Source of the DNA: Mercenaria mercenaria
Lineage: Eukaryota; Mollusca; Bivalvia; Venerida; Veneridae
Length of the DNA: 64,000 bases
NCBI RefSeq assembly: GCF_021730395.1
Contig: NC_069373.1
Location: forward strand, 48,512,501 to 48,576,500
Reading direction: 5' to 3'
The position numbers and the translations under genes are program-made. Below, piece after piece: positions 35,769-46,700 of the stretch (its first letter is position 1; every line of letters starts with the position of its first letter). Under the pieces are notes generated by a model, which was not told where the DNA came from, ran no database searches, and saw nothing but the letters and a program-made list of their open reading frames with translations.

Positions 35769-36219
35769 ACATATATGTGCGGCACCGTTAAATGTCGCAA
35801 CACCGCTAAATGTCGTAAACACCGTTAAATGTCGCAAGGTTGACCTTAAATGTCGCAACGACCGCTTAATGTCGCAAAATCATCTGCCGCTAAATGTAGC
35901 ACCTTTAACGTTAAATGTCGCAAAAAATTGCCCACCGTTATATATCGCAACACCAACTCTAAATGTCGCACTGCAAAATAAGGTAAGTTCAACAGTCTTT
36001 ACAACTTATACATAAGATTGGGTAAGTGCATGTTTGCTTGTATGAGTATGGAATGAGGGCTGAAATGACATACCGCTCTGAACTGCACGTTTGCTTTTCA
36101 ATGATCTCGTGCCATACATACGTTATATATGCAATATTTAAAGGTTTGAGCACTAACGCGGTACTCGCCACAGTACTAAAATTATTTCAGGTCTACGTAA
36201 TTCTATGTTACGCTCATGA

Positions 36220-36285
36220 GACATTAATCTCGCGCGTCGTGCGGCGCGTCGTATTGTCGCACGTTGTATTGCATGTATGGGATGG
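36220..36285. repeat. CGCGCGTCGTG-type repeat, copy 1
   Basis: GACATTAATCTCGCGCGTCG and GCGTCGTATTGTCGCACG resemble bases 36840-36900. CpG-rich words in an AT-rich region. Confidence 0.5.
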
Positions 36286-36309
36286 GGCCTCTGTCCGTAT
36301 TGGGTGAGG

Positions 36310-36705
36310 AGGGGGTTCTGTGTACAGGTATGAAATGTTGGTCTGTGGTGCATTTGTGGTCTAAGTTTTAGGTACTGGAGGTGTACTCACATTCATATTA
36401 GGAGCGTAAGGGGGCTCTCCTCCTGGAACATTTTGAAAAACAGGTATGGAATGCTTGGCTCTAGAGCATTTTTGTTACAAATTTTTATGTATGTGAGGGG
36501 GTACCCCTGGGGAATTTTGTAATACATGTATGAAATGATGGCCTCTGGTGCATTTTCTTTCTTAATCTTAAGGTAATGGAAGGGTACTCACCTTATTTTA
36601 GGATGGGGGGCGGGGTGTCAGGTTTTTCCTGGGAAATTTTGAAATATAGTTATGAAATGTTGGCCTCTGGTGCGTTTGGGTCTAAATTTTGAGCAAATTT
36701 TATTA
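36310..36705. repeat. Tandem repeat, 80-120-bp unit
   Basis: GTATGAAATGTTGGCCTCTG with GTGCATTT occurs near 36330, 36447 (changed), 36528 and 36652, with GGGGGTACCCCTGG-like G-runs and TTTTGAAA between. About four units. Confidence 0.65.
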
Positions 36706-36784
36706 CAAAGTAGTTGGGTGCAACTTTGATGAGTATAGGTCACTTTTCAGCCAATTGCGGATGGGGGCCACGATCCGGGCCTGC

Positions 36785-37115
36785 TCAATGGAGCGACGCT
36801 CGACACACGATACGACGGGCGACAATACGACGCGACATCGTGACATTAATGTCGCGCGTCGTGTCGCATTGTCATATGTCGTGTCATACTGTCATACTTC
36901 GTGTCGCATTGGCGTGTTTCGAGCGCATGACATCTAATCACGAGTTCACGACATCAAATCTCGATTGCACGACAACTCTTTTCGAGAGCACGACTTTTTA
37001 TCTCGAGTTCACGACTTCTTATCTCGATCACACGTAATCTTATCTCGAGAGCTCGACATCTTATCTCGAGCTCGCGACTCCTTATTTCGATCGCACAACA
37101 TCTTATTTTGACTGC
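36785..37115. repeat. CGAC and CTCGAG word arrays
   Basis: 36785-36920: CGACACACGATACGACGGGC and later GTCGTGTCGCATTGTCATAT words, partly palindromic around TGTCGCGCGTCG. 36930-37115: seven to eight units of about 25 bases built on ACGACTTCTTATCTCGAG. Both are sharply unlike the flanks in base composition. Confidence 0.7.
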
Positions 37116-37251
37116 TCGTGATACTGAGTGAAAAAAACAACAACATTATAAGTGAGCGTCCTATACATACCATCCTACTTTACTAAATTTTAACATTTGT
37201 TTTAGTAATTGCCGACAACCTTCCTTCACGATACCAAATATTACAAGAGAT

Positions 37252-37660
37252 AACAAGAGCACCGCAATGCGGAGCAATACACGCTAGACGTTATGAGCTT
37301 TTACCCCTAAGTGTGACCTTGACCTTGAAGCGAGCCATCCAAAACACGCGCTTTGCAAGTCGTCTCGATGTGGTGAACATTTGTGCCAAGTTTCTTTAAA
37401 ATTTCAAGAGTTTCAGAGCGGACACGAAACAAAGTCATATGACCTTCAACCCCTAAGTGTGACATTGACCTTGAAACGAGCCATCAAAAACATGCGCTCT
37501 GCACGTCGTCTCGATGTATTGAACATTTGTATCAAGTTTCTTCGAAATCCTTCAAGGGGTTCAAGATTTACAGAGCGAACACGAAATCGCTAATGGACGG
37601 ACGAACAGACGGACACCGGGGTCGTAACATAATACATTCCTTCGGGCGTATAAAAAGCGA
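37252..37660. repeat. TGACC-type repeat with two units and terminal hairpin
   Basis: Starts ACAAGAGCACCGCAATGCGG; the unit CCCCTAAGTGTGACCTTGAC ... CGTCTCGATGTGGTGAACAT occurs twice, about 145 bases apart. It ends GGACGGACGAACAGACGGAC and CCTTCGGGCGTATAAAAAG. Same architecture as 32513-33120. Confidence 0.75.
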
Positions 37661-37676
37661 GTGGCTTCTACACTGG

Positions 37677-38549
37677 CACCAGACCAGAAAGAAAATGCCT
37701 CTGTATATGTTATACCCTACCCCTAGGTATTCTATAAGAACCATGGTCGTGAACGGGAAAATATACTAACCCATTTCAATCGCGCATTTCATAACTAAAA
37801 CACGCAGTTCGGTAAATGTGTACTATGGATATTAAACACGCGATAATTTATCTTCCATTGTGTACCGGTCACATTTATTCAACACTTCTTGTCTTAGAAA
37901 AACAACGCGTAGTTTACAGTTTTTCAACGTTACACAAAAAAACTTGCTTGAACTTCCCTGGTGAAGTTCCGGTCTAGATTACAAATCCATTCTGACTGGC
38001 TGATGTGAAAATGTATGTCAATCGTCATTTTACTACACGTGTATGCTACAATGTGTATATGTAGGATAAATGAGTAAAATGAATTTAAATAAACAGAACA
38101 GATTTTACCAATGTATGATTTCAAATTCAAAGTCACATACAATATGAATTTCATTCATCATTTCAAGTTTTATTGTATAACTGTGAATATTTTGCATTCT
38201 GTTTTTGTTTGTTTACATTTCGCCTAACATGTGCACACTGCTGTGACCTCTAGACCGGATGTTCATTAGGGGAGTTCACGCAAGTTTTTTATGTAACGTT
38301 GACAAAAGCATAAAATATGTGGAGCATCTCTGCAAATCGGAATATTGAGACAATGTGACTAGTGCACGATGGAAGATAAATTATCGCTTGTTCAATATAC
38401 TAGGTACGCATTCACCGATCTGCGCGTTTTAAGTGAGCAATATACGATTGAAATGGGATAGTATATTTTCCCGTTCATGACCATGGTTCTTATAGAATAC
38501 CTAGGGGTAGGATATAAAAGTACAGAGGCATTTTCTTTCTGGTCTGGCG
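37677..38549. mobile_element. 870-bp palindromic element with about 300-bp arms
   Basis: Left arm 37677-37976 and right arm 38250-38549 are reverse complements: CCAGACCAGAAAGAAAATGC at the left end, the same in reverse at the right, with ACCCCTAGGTATTCTATAAG, ATTTATCTTCCAT and TCCGGTCTAGA shared in order. The spacer of 273 bases is AT-rich. It is a MITE-like foldback with no coding capacity, nested in the 4.35-kb element. Confidence 0.85.
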
Positions 38550-38744
38550 AAGGAAGATCATATGTGTCCCTCTGTAAATTATTTCAGGTACTAGCGGGCA
38601 ATCTTTTTTTTTTTGACTTTTAATTTCTTAAAATTGTCTGGCTTAGTCTCATTCTCTCTGCCCACATTATCCTCCCTTCTCCGCCAGCCTATCCCCACAC
38701 ATAAACCCCCTCCCTCTCCCTCTTCATAAAATATAAATATATTT

Positions 38745-38945
38745 TCTATTAATTGTCATGGTATTTGTGTCTTTGATTTCTGTAATGAAATGTGCAACTC
38801 CTCTCACGCCCCCTAGCACCGGCTTAAGAGAAACTCTATTACACATCTGTTGAATGAACTCCATTATCCCAAAGGACCAGAAAATATAACAACACTGAAT
38901 CCAAGTACGGGGAGACTTTTTACAGCCGACACACGGCACTTAAAG
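38745..38945 (-). repeat. Interspersed repeat, copy of 43330-43500 family
   Basis: On the minus strand it reads CCTGTGTTATATTTTCTGGTCC-like DNA giving YIFWSFGI and SLKPVLGGV, in parallel with YIFWSFGI and LLKPVLGDV of the 43.3-kb copy. DNA similarity is clear at CCCCCTAGCACCGGCTTAAG and AGGACCAGAAAATATAACA. Confidence 0.7.
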
Positions 38946-39384
38946 ATTGCTGTTGTGATAGTTAATAGCGAGCTCGAAGAGCAGGCCCAAAGGGCCTGCT
39001 CGAGAATCGAGCTTTACGGTAACGCAAGTATACTTTCACACTTGATAATGGATTTGAAAAGTTTCGTCGGAAGTTTTAAAAAAGCGCACCCTAGCGGACT
39101 GGTGCTCACAGGAAGTACTTCTTTCCGGAGTGAATACAGAACTTCATTCAATTGCTAAAAATTATTCATCACTCGACAATAATGAAAGAATGATTTCCAG
39201 TTGTTTGGAAAAAAATATTATTTGCATTTAAAAATCAAACATCGGCCAGAAAATGGAAAAAATGTCATTAATAAGCAGAAAGAAACGGGAACGCGGTAAT
39301 GATATCTATGGTATGATGGTATCTATTTTTAGATAAATCCGATTTCTTTGAGTTCGCTTTGAGGCTTTGCCTTAGTTCATATTA

Positions 39385-39465
39385 AAATCTGTAAAAAGAT
39401 CCTCCGGGAGCAAAGAATGCAACCAAGAAGAATAATAGCAGACTCTGTTCATAAGATAATTATTT
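39385..39465. repeat. Interspersed repeat fragment (43.5-kb family)
   Basis: AGATCCTCCGGGAGCAAAGA and AGCAGACTCTGTTCAT match the tail part of the 43.5-kb repeat in reverse; see also 12915 and 55870. Confidence 0.45.
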
Positions 39466-39810
39466 GCATAACATAATCCTGTTAATTCTTCTTCCCTAGA
39501 AAAAGTATACAAGAATGTATGAGTATGACTTCCGTCGGGCTTAAAGCTAACACCACGTTATTTTATTATTGAAGATTCACGTTAATTACGTAAAATAAAA
39601 TTGTAAAATATACACAAGGAATTGTTTATATACTTCATAGTGTCAAATAGGAAGTGCGACATTTAGCGTTGCTGTTGCGACATATACCGGTAGGCAAATT
39701 TTTGCGACAATTAACGTTAAAGGTGCGACATTAAGCGGCAGAAGATTTTGCGACATTTAGCGGTGGTTGCATTTAACGTAAACCTTGCGACATTTGAATG
39801 TTTCTCATTG

Positions 39811-40054
39811 CAGAGTTGGTGCAGCCGTTTCTGCGCATGCCCGGAATTATTATCAATTGCATTGCAAGCAAAAATTACTCATTTTCTTGCATGTCCGCAC
39901 GCATTTAGAGTATAGTATGCATAATACACTGACTAAAGGTTAGGGTAAGTATCATCATGGTTACAAAATATATACATTTAAGATATTTTCGTTCAAATTT
40001 AGTTAATCCGGTATATACCGGAGTATGTAATATATCACAGGCGCACCAACTCTG
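39811..40054. mobile_element. Nested 244-bp MITE
   Basis: CAGAGTTGGTGCAGCCG at the left and GGCGCACCAACTCTG at the right are inverted ends; the element interrupts the right subrepeat array of the 4.35-kb element, whose order resumes on both sides. Confidence 0.65.
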
Positions 40055-40130
40055 TATTTAGTCACAGCCGCGACATTTAACGATGTTTGCGACGTTAAGC
40101 GGTGTTGCGACATTTAACGGTGCCACAATA

Positions 40131-40729
40131 TGAAGTCCAATTAGCTAATACAGGTTTTAAAATGTGAAGTTACGATATTTTTTACTGTCAAGTCTGATTA
40201 AGAATTGTTGTCATTATAAATGCATTCTTTTATAAAGGCTAAGTATAACACTAGATTTTTCATGTTTTTTTATTATAATATGTTTCTTAAGCCTGAAGTT
40301 GGGCGTAACGTTTGATATGAAATATCCTGACGATAATCATGAAATCTGAATAAAAGCGAGCAGAAAGGATAAGATATAGAATGTTAATGTGCAAAAATTT
40401 GGTAAATGTTATTTATTTCAATCTGAGAAAAAAGGGAGAAAAACTATGGATGTGCGTTTTTAAGTATTTAGCTAGTGTATATTATGCTAGTCTGCAATAT
40501 TGATAGCGTAACCACACAGAGCTAGTAACTCGAAACCATCCTGATCAGACAGAAATATTTTACTGACAATTTATGATAAGTATAATATAAGCGAATCTGA
40601 AGGAATTTGCCCTGCGCATTTATCTCGGGATAAAAATCGCTACAGTATAACATGCATAATAAACTGTAACATTTTGTTTAGTGAAGATCTTACTTAGCAT
40701 ATTTGGAAGACCAATATCAATATTAAACG
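40131..40729. other. 5' flank of the TRP-like channel gene
   Basis: AT-rich; an in-frame TAA six bases before the ATG at 40730 fixes the start if this exon is the first. AACATGCATAATAAACTG near 40650 is AT-rich but I would not name it a TATA box. Confidence 0.35.
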
Positions 40730-43700
40730 ATGTTTAAACAAGGACCTACTCTATATTCCAAGGTGGCAAATACCGGAGCAATGTCGCGACCATATAAAAT
40801 CCTTAAAACCGGAGAAGGCATGTGGAGAAAGAAACAGCAAAGAATTGACGAATCAGAGGTCTTCATCCTCGATCAAAAGGGTAACACTTTCTCTTTTTAG
40901 TACACTTTTAGATATCTGATACAAATACTATTTACATCCTCCCTGGCAATATTTAGAATATATGTTTAAAAAGCATATATGACATATACACATAAATTTC
41001 AAAATTACAACTAAGTTTCATCCGGTCATATTAAAAATATTGGCCCTCTATTCGTGATCCAGAACCCTTCAGTTTGAAATCAGCAAATCTAGACAATATA
41101 ATTCATGTTTAATGACATTTGTCATAACTATAAGTTCAACTGTTTCCAGAAATATCCAATGAACCAATCAAGTCAAAATTATTTCTTCTGCTGTAACCAT
41201 TTAATTGTTTATATTTGACCCGTTCTTTTTACCGAAATATTTAAGCAAAATAAGAATTATAACGTCTCACAAGAAAACCATTTAAAAACTAATTTTTTAA
41301 ATACATGTAAAACGGGATACGAACCCGCCAAACAATTTGAGAATTTTAAGGGATTATAGTACTAGACAAAACGTAGGTCTAATCTATCTACAAATGAAAT
41401 ATATGCAAACTTAAATACACACAAGATGTTACAAAGACATTTAAAAACTGTGCACATTTGAAGTAGATCTATGAAACGTGTTGTTCCTAACCATGAAACC
41501 ATCATCTTGGAAAGAATACAGCTCTATATTTGCTATACAGATCTTTTGCCAACAACATTACATATTCAATACTTGAATATAATCATTGGCAGATGATGAC
41601 AGGAATCCCCTTGTAACTGCAGAATCTGTGGCGTCATTAGCAGTAGAACTTGGTGAAACTACGTCATCCGACAGTTTTCAAAACGAAGTAAGTACTAAAA
41701 CAGTTTTGACAAGTTGCCACGTTATTGTCACTCAGATCGCAGAGCCACTAGAGCCAACCGCTTCTTCCAAGTCTGTTGAATATAGATATAGTACTAAGAG
41801 GCGTCTGTTGTAATCAAGACTACTGGCTTTCTTTACGAAGCAGACTTGATATATATTATACAGGGAAAAAAGGCCGTCAAAATAAAACGAGTCCAAGGAA
41901 ATACCTTTTTTTTGTACTTGTGCTAAGCCTACATAAACTTTAGTTTCTCCCTGAGCACAAACTTTCAGTTTGCAAATAGGTCACTGCTACATTCAAATTA
42001 AAATATAAAAAAAAATGTTCCTGCATTTAATTATTCTGCTTGATTGGTAAATATGCTACGAAATCGGAAATCGTGGATATTCCAAATTTGAAAGAAAAAC
42101 CAAATTGTAAGGTTTTAATCTATTAGTTTTTATGATATACATGGTGGTATTTTTAAACATAGCTCTTCGCTGATTATCATTCATTTGGTGTTTTAATTGG
42201 AAGAAAAAAAATAAATGTATTTGTCCATGGGTTTGAGTCGCTCGTTCGGTTTATTAGCATAGAATGCCCGCTGCGTTACCCGTTCACAACTGTTTGTCAC
42301 AACCCCATTTGCTCAAAAATTCTTACTTCCAGTTGGTGCTCACCTGAGCTATATAAACAATCGTGCATGATTTAAAAACATCCATCAAAATTGATATGTT
42401 ACGTTACTAATTTATTTTCCCGCTTCCACTTAAGGTAACACATAAAACAAACACGTTTCTGATTGGTCGACAAGAAGCGGAAACGGAAGTGTTCACTGAT
42501 GTCCTTGTGAGACAAAAGGGTGGTGTGGACAAAGCTCTGCTGTATGTAATTTCTGATATAAAGATAGAATCAAAGGTAAGTTCTATATTTTAGAGCCTAC
42601 AAAAGTCTGAATGGTTACAGGTGAGCGAATTCATTGTCGGTGCTTATGCTGAAACACGATCCTAAACGTCAGCAAGTTTTATTTCATTTTATTTCATTAT
42701 TTCTACATCCTTTAATCAAACTTGAAGTAGTTATGAGATTGTATGCTATCATTGCTTCCCAAACAATTATATTTATAACTCTTTTGTTTGTCCAATCGCC
42801 ACCATGTATTCTATATTTGCATATTGTTTTATGCATTGCAAATCTACCTTGCGAGATTGTTCCCAAAGATCCGGTTTGACTTGTGAGCAATGCACTTTTG
42901 TTAACAAACTTTCTATCTAACCTGTTGTGCGTTTTCGTCATACCAGTAAGTTCTCGTTTTTTATACAGATCTCAGTGCTTGGAAACAATCTGATAAACCG
43001 TGGTGCCAGCACATCTACTACAGACTCTGACTTGAAGACGCCTTTGCACCATGCTGTCACTAGAAATTTTAAAGGTATGGTTTATTATGAATTCTTATGA
43101 GCATCGTAAATTTTTGTAGGTTTTAAGCTGTACAAGAGCAGCTAATGTGACCTATCCTACAGCGATATAGTCAAATCAAATTCAACTTTTCCTTAGTCCA
43201 ATTTTGATATGATTCTGCAACAAATCAAGTAAAATGTCAAATTACAGTATCCTGTTGACAATATACCAGTTAATTCAGGGACAACATCTGGATAACGTCA
43301 CAATGAAGACTTCCGAGGGATCTACTTGTCAGATTTTATTTACTTCACAACAGCTGGTGTTAAGTGCTGTGTCACCCCTACTTCATCTCAGTTTTGTTAT
43401 ATTTTCTGGTCCTTCGGGATCATTGATTTCAACTCATTTAAATTTGAAGATTGGATACTGCTTAAGCCGGTGCTAGGGGACGTGGGTAGTGTTGCATTTT
43501 CCATTACTGCTCATGAACAGACTCAGTCAAACCGAGTCTGCAATTTTCACTGTTTGCCTTGTTCTCGATGCTTCCGAGGGATCTACTTTCCAGATTTATT
43601 TGTTTTATTTGTTAAATACAGCAGGGAAAACTGACATTTAACTTTTATTTACACAGGTGTTGTTACAAAATTACTAGATAATGATGCTCTTCCACAAGCG

Positions 43701-46700
43701 CGTGACAAAAATGGCACTTTACCTTTGAAAATTGCCATGGACAACAAAAATTACGACATGTGTGCATTGCTGCTTGCATATATGCCAAATGCATTGTAAG
43801 TAAAGTCAGCATTCAAAACTTTAACGCTAGAAAAAGTATATAGAATTATTAAATAACTATACTGTTTTGTTCATATGAATATCCATGCCATTGACATTAT
43901 CGGCATCAATACAGTCGTTTGTAAAACAGTTTAATGGCGATCGATTATTAGATAGAATGACTGCGATAATAAAATGAAAATACGTTGATGATAATATTAT
44001 AGGATATCAATAGTAGGAATATAGAAAGTATGGCGATAGAATGGCGACGGTGTGATAGTAATCAATTGTATAATAGTAAGCGAAAAAGTAGAATAGTTAG
44101 CTGGCAGAATGTCAGCCTACCATCGCCATCATATCATTGTCATTGTACTGTCTTTCATCATGTTTTAATTATATTGCAATAGTAGGAATTTCACGAAATA
44201 AACTTATCATAAAGCAAAATTGTAACAAGAACATGGACATTGTCTGTACCAGCTGGTTTTACAGCTTACGACAACTCTCAAGTTCAAAAACAACTAACGC
44301 AAACATGTTTCATATGAATCGAAATTGAAAACTTACACATTACTAGTATTTGGCTCGGAGTTTCCATGATGAGTGTCAACTGTGTCTTTGATGTCATCAA
44401 GACTTTGTTTATAACACTATTTAAAAAAAAAGATAGATGTTCATTAAAAATATCAATGTGTACCTCTCTTTGTATTTAAGCGTACGTGGTTTATTCCTTT
44501 CGCATGGAAATTGTGTTTCCGAATTTTCAATTCATGATTTGCTTCGTACAGAAATCAATATGCAGGTAATTAACCTCTCCTTCAGAAAAGTAGGATTTAT
44601 TTTACTAAACTTATTGTTGCTTGGCTCATAAAGCAGCTAGGCCAAGGCCATTTCCTTTAGAGAGCACGACAAAACAAAGATGGACAAGACTCATCATAAT
44701 TGACCCGACCAAACATTGACAGAATATCGAAAAGAAAGTAACGACAGTGTATTGAAATCTTGAACAAAATTTACTTTGTCTGTTATTAACGAAATTCTTT
44801 TACCAGGAGATCGCAACGGTTGGTCGACATGACATTCTGTTCAATTGCATGGTCAATATTCTGTCGTGTCATTATTGCGTCATGTTGATGTAATGAAGTA
44901 ATGTGTTACTGTATTGTATGTCAATTTTGTAATAAACGCTACCTTATAGTCTCCTCCTTATCGGCAAATAACAGTCCCCATATTGTAACTGTGGGCATAA
45001 TATTTCTTGTGTACCTAGTAAAATAATCTCTGACCACATATCTACCTAACAACTCGAACTGATTATTCCATATACCAAGTAATGTCTTGGTTTGCTTCAA
45101 AAATCGTAAGTAGCTAAAACGTTAAACCATATATCTTATATCTATGCCTTCATAGAAAACGATTCTATCAATACTTGACTGCTTGATAGAGACAAGAGGT
45201 TCCACCGATAGATTGAGAGTATTTTACGATCTGCTGGAATGTGACGAAGACGGACGGACACCTACAGACAGCAATTTCATTGAAAAGTCAAGATCACCGC
45301 TTCAAGTTATTGCTAAACAGGGTAATAAGGTATACATGAACATATATTTGCTATGCTTAAAATGCATTTAGACATGTCAGATTAACTACTTCATTTCTTA
45401 TAGGATAATCACTAGCTTGTTCTAAAATACCTTGCTCATTTACTTGATTTATGTGATAGGCACAGCGGCATTAATTTGTTCACGTTATGGTACCAGTTAT
45501 TAAAGAAAAACAAACATTCTAACACGATCCGATTCATTTTCCTATTAAACAAAGAAGGCTGGAAACAGTGAATTATTAAACAACAATTAACTGTTCTGAC
45601 GTCACAATTATTACGTCATAGCGTCAAGTGGCGTAGCGGCGCGCTGGAAAAGAACCCGATTGAAAACGGGCAAATATTTAATGCATGCCGACAATGATGC
45701 ACTTTAAAGTCCTTAATAACCTGTTAGAATCGAAATAATATATCTCATTTAGTGCTTTGCTCTTGAATTAATCACTGTTTGTCGTTAATTCCTTCGCATC
45801 TGAACTCCAAAAGTGATTTATTCAGCGACAAATCACCGATGAGATATATTATTTCTTAAGTAACGATACTTGGGATAACATTTGTCATGCTCTGTTGGTA
45901 TTATGACACAGATTGAATCTTTAATCCTTTCATGTGAAATAGCAAAATAGTTTAAATAGGAACAGAATATGCTTCGTTGTTTTATGCTTACCTTTTGAAA
46001 CAAATAGGTCAGTTTTGAAAAACAGTTTGAAAAAAAGTGCGCAAAATTCTACATCTTTCACTGCAGAACATTGTTTACCATGACGCAGTGAGGTTGCTTA
46101 CAAGAAGAAAATGGAAGCTGTATGCCAAAAGGAGGTTTGAGTAAGTGTATGAAGCGAGTCTTATGTATCAAAGTATATCCAAAGGCATGTCAATTTTTGC
46201 ATAATTAAAACTTATCAAAGGTCCTTGTTACCATAAACGGTAAAGAGGATTCTGATTTGATTAGATTTTTAAAAGAGGATTGGAGAATATATGATTGCAC
46301 TTATAAGGGTACTGTCAAAAATATCGGAGTCAAACCCTCGAGCTTAAATTTCCAACACATGCGTGCATTAGTAATTTATCTAAAAGCCATCTGTTTGAAC
46401 ATCAGTGCATGTTTCCATTTCAGACTTAATTCTTTTCTGTATATCATTGGACTGTTTTGTATCACATATTCCGCTATCGTGGCTGTGACGACACCCAAGC
46501 CTAATGTTTATAAAGGTCCTCTTCAAATATCTAGGGCTGTATTTGAAGTGTTATCCCTTGTTATGGTGGCGCAAACATTGTCTACAGAAATTAGTCAGTT
46601 GAGACGGTAAGTCATATTGAATTGGTGCTGTGATTTCTAATTCCCATAGCTGCCTAAGTCAGTTTAATAACTGTGTTACCTTATTTAAAAGACACTGTTC

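Larger units (their letters stand above)
35775..40130. mobile_element. 4.35-kb element with inverted ends made of 17-bp subrepeats
   Basis: The left end (35775-35985) contains about nine variants of ACCGTTAAATGTCGCAA. The right end (39645-40130) is the same array in reverse (TTGCGACATTTAACGGT), in matching order when a 244-base insert at 39811-40054 is left out, for example CACCTTTAACGTTAA.TGTCGCAAAAA on both sides. Both outer ends read GGCACCGTTAAATGTCGCAA. The interior is a mosaic of tandem arrays, a TGACC repeat and an 870-bp palindrome. No transposase seen. The PLNVA-like peptide repeat on the left is a by-product of the array. Confidence 0.75.

Noticed and set aside
35764-36015. Frame with PLNVA-like peptide repeats
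   Set aside because: It is simply the reading of the 17-bp DNA subrepeat at the element end.
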